Shown here one piece after another: positions 63,822 through 64,000 of a stretch of 64,000 nt of DNA; the stretch's first letter is position 1, and each line of letters opens with the position of its first letter. The DNA is from Haliclystus octoradiatus (Eukaryota > Cnidaria > Staurozoa > Stauromedusae > Haliclystidae). A model generated the notes under the pieces. It searched no databases. It saw only the letters and a program-made list of their open reading frames with translations, and was not told the DNA's origin. Location: positions 310,001-374,000 of the forward strand of contig CAKAJK010000007.1 in the NCBI GenBank assembly GCA_916610825.1. Direction: 5' to 3'. The position numbers and the translations under genes were made by a program.

Positions 63822-64000
63822 GAACATTATTCTTGTTCAGAATTTTGCACTGATTCCAAATATACTATTTGTGAAATGATTGATCAACTATAACTCGAGT
63901 AATTCGTGTTTGAAGATTTCCTTTGTTTAAAGTTGAAAATTTGAAACTGTTAAATAGAAGTTTTGAATACAATATTCTTGTTCAGAATTTTTCACTGATT
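63822..64000 (+). repeat. Partial monomer cut by the right window edge
   Basis: A complete A half (with gatcaactataac and agaagttt) and the first 34 bp of a B half, so the array continues to the right. Confidence 0.97.

Larger units (their letters stand above)
1..64000 (+). repeat. AT-rich 299-bp satellite DNA array filling the window
   Basis: The same unit recurs from first to last base with no interruption. Units are 299 bp, except 19 units of 298 bp and 28 inserted half units of 154 bp. The tally 27 + 180x299 + 19x298 + 28x154 + 179 equals 64,000, so no other sequence is present. All copies lie in one orientation. Copies differ by a small set of shared diagnostic substitutions plus rare private ones. 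This is the signature of a homogenised satellite maintained by unequal exchange. A centromeric or pericentromeric location is an inference from general satellite biology. No coding gene, tRNA, rRNA, transposon or telomeric repeat was seen on either strand. Confidence 0.99.

Noticed and set aside
1..64000. CRISPR array
   Set aside because: The periodicity is regular, but the whole 299-bp unit is repeated and there are no unique spacers between short repeats.
1..64000. CENP-B box (NTTCGNNNNANNCGGGN)
   Set aside because: CGGG occurs in many B halves, with an A three bases upstream as the box requires, but the TTCG position reads ccat. No match was found around CGGG on either strand.
1..64000. 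tRNA-, 5S- or SINE-derived repeat
   Set aside because: No Pol III A and B box pair, no poly-A tail and no target-site duplications were seen; units join directly head to tail.
1..64000. Tandem miniature transposons
   Set aside because: Unit ends lack terminal inverted repeats and target-site duplications, and the A and B halves are direct, not inverted, relatives.
1..64000. Assignment to a named satellite family or species
   Set aside because: The unit length and AT-richness resemble many insect and other eukaryotic satellites, but no specific family could be recognised without a database search.

Overview
The whole 64 kb window is one uninterrupted head-to-tail array of an AT-rich satellite DNA. 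No protein gene, RNA gene, transposon, CRISPR array or unique flanking sequence is visible on either strand. The basic unit is 299 bp and about 74% A+T (hand count on the monomer at 28-326). This points to a eukaryotic genome and to a centromeric or pericentromeric (or other heterochromatic) block. The species cannot be named from the sequence; insect or other invertebrate is only a guess from the AT-rich, roughly 150-bp style of the repeat.

Each 299-bp monomer is an old dimer: half A (145 bp, for example 28-172) and half B (154 bp, for example 173-326). The halves match at about 78 of their first 90 positions and diverge afterwards. The window resolves exactly into a 27-bp partial unit, 180 monomers of 299 bp, 19 of 298 bp (each with a one-base deletion), 28 extra 154-bp half units, and a 179-bp partial unit at the right edge. 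These sum to 64,000 bp. All units point the same way.

Monomer types used below. Types 1 to 5 form the left pentamer. 1: A gatcaactctaac, B ctcgagaaattc. 2: B ctcgggaatttc and gtgcatttt. 3: A taattagtg, B cgattaagcc and cgaaaattc. 4: A agaggttt, B ttcaggattttt and cgattaagcc. 5: A agaggttt, B ctcgagaaattc. 6 and 7: B cgattacgcc with ctcgggaaattc, ending atttttaac (6) or attttaaac (7). 8: like 3 but cgaaatttc. 1' and 2' are relatives of 1 and 2. L: B ttttttactg, cggttacgcc and gacatac. D: 298 bp, one T lost in B. d: 298 bp, one A lost in A. H: the extra 154-bp half unit, A-like at its start and B-like after.

Layout. 0-17 kb: pure 299-bp periodicity organised as a pentameric higher-order repeat (HOR; 1-2-3-4-5, 1,495 bp), with contracted tetramers and trimers and a 5.1-kb stretch duplicated 7,176 bp away. 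17-19.4 kb: mixed monomers, where the gacatac variant first appears. 19.4-25.3 kb: H half units enter, mostly as 752-bp modules (1'-7-H). 25.3-33.3 kb: D and L monomers amplify together. 33.3-39.2 kb: a 2,700-bp HOR. 39.2-64 kb: d, 8, 5, 7 and H combine into HORs of 2,400, 2,246 and 1,349 bp, with a 1,196-bp tetramer HOR between them. Nothing encoded here works as a pathway. The interest lies in the record of unequal exchange, half-unit gain and nested amplification, and in a possible centromeric role that sequence alone cannot prove.
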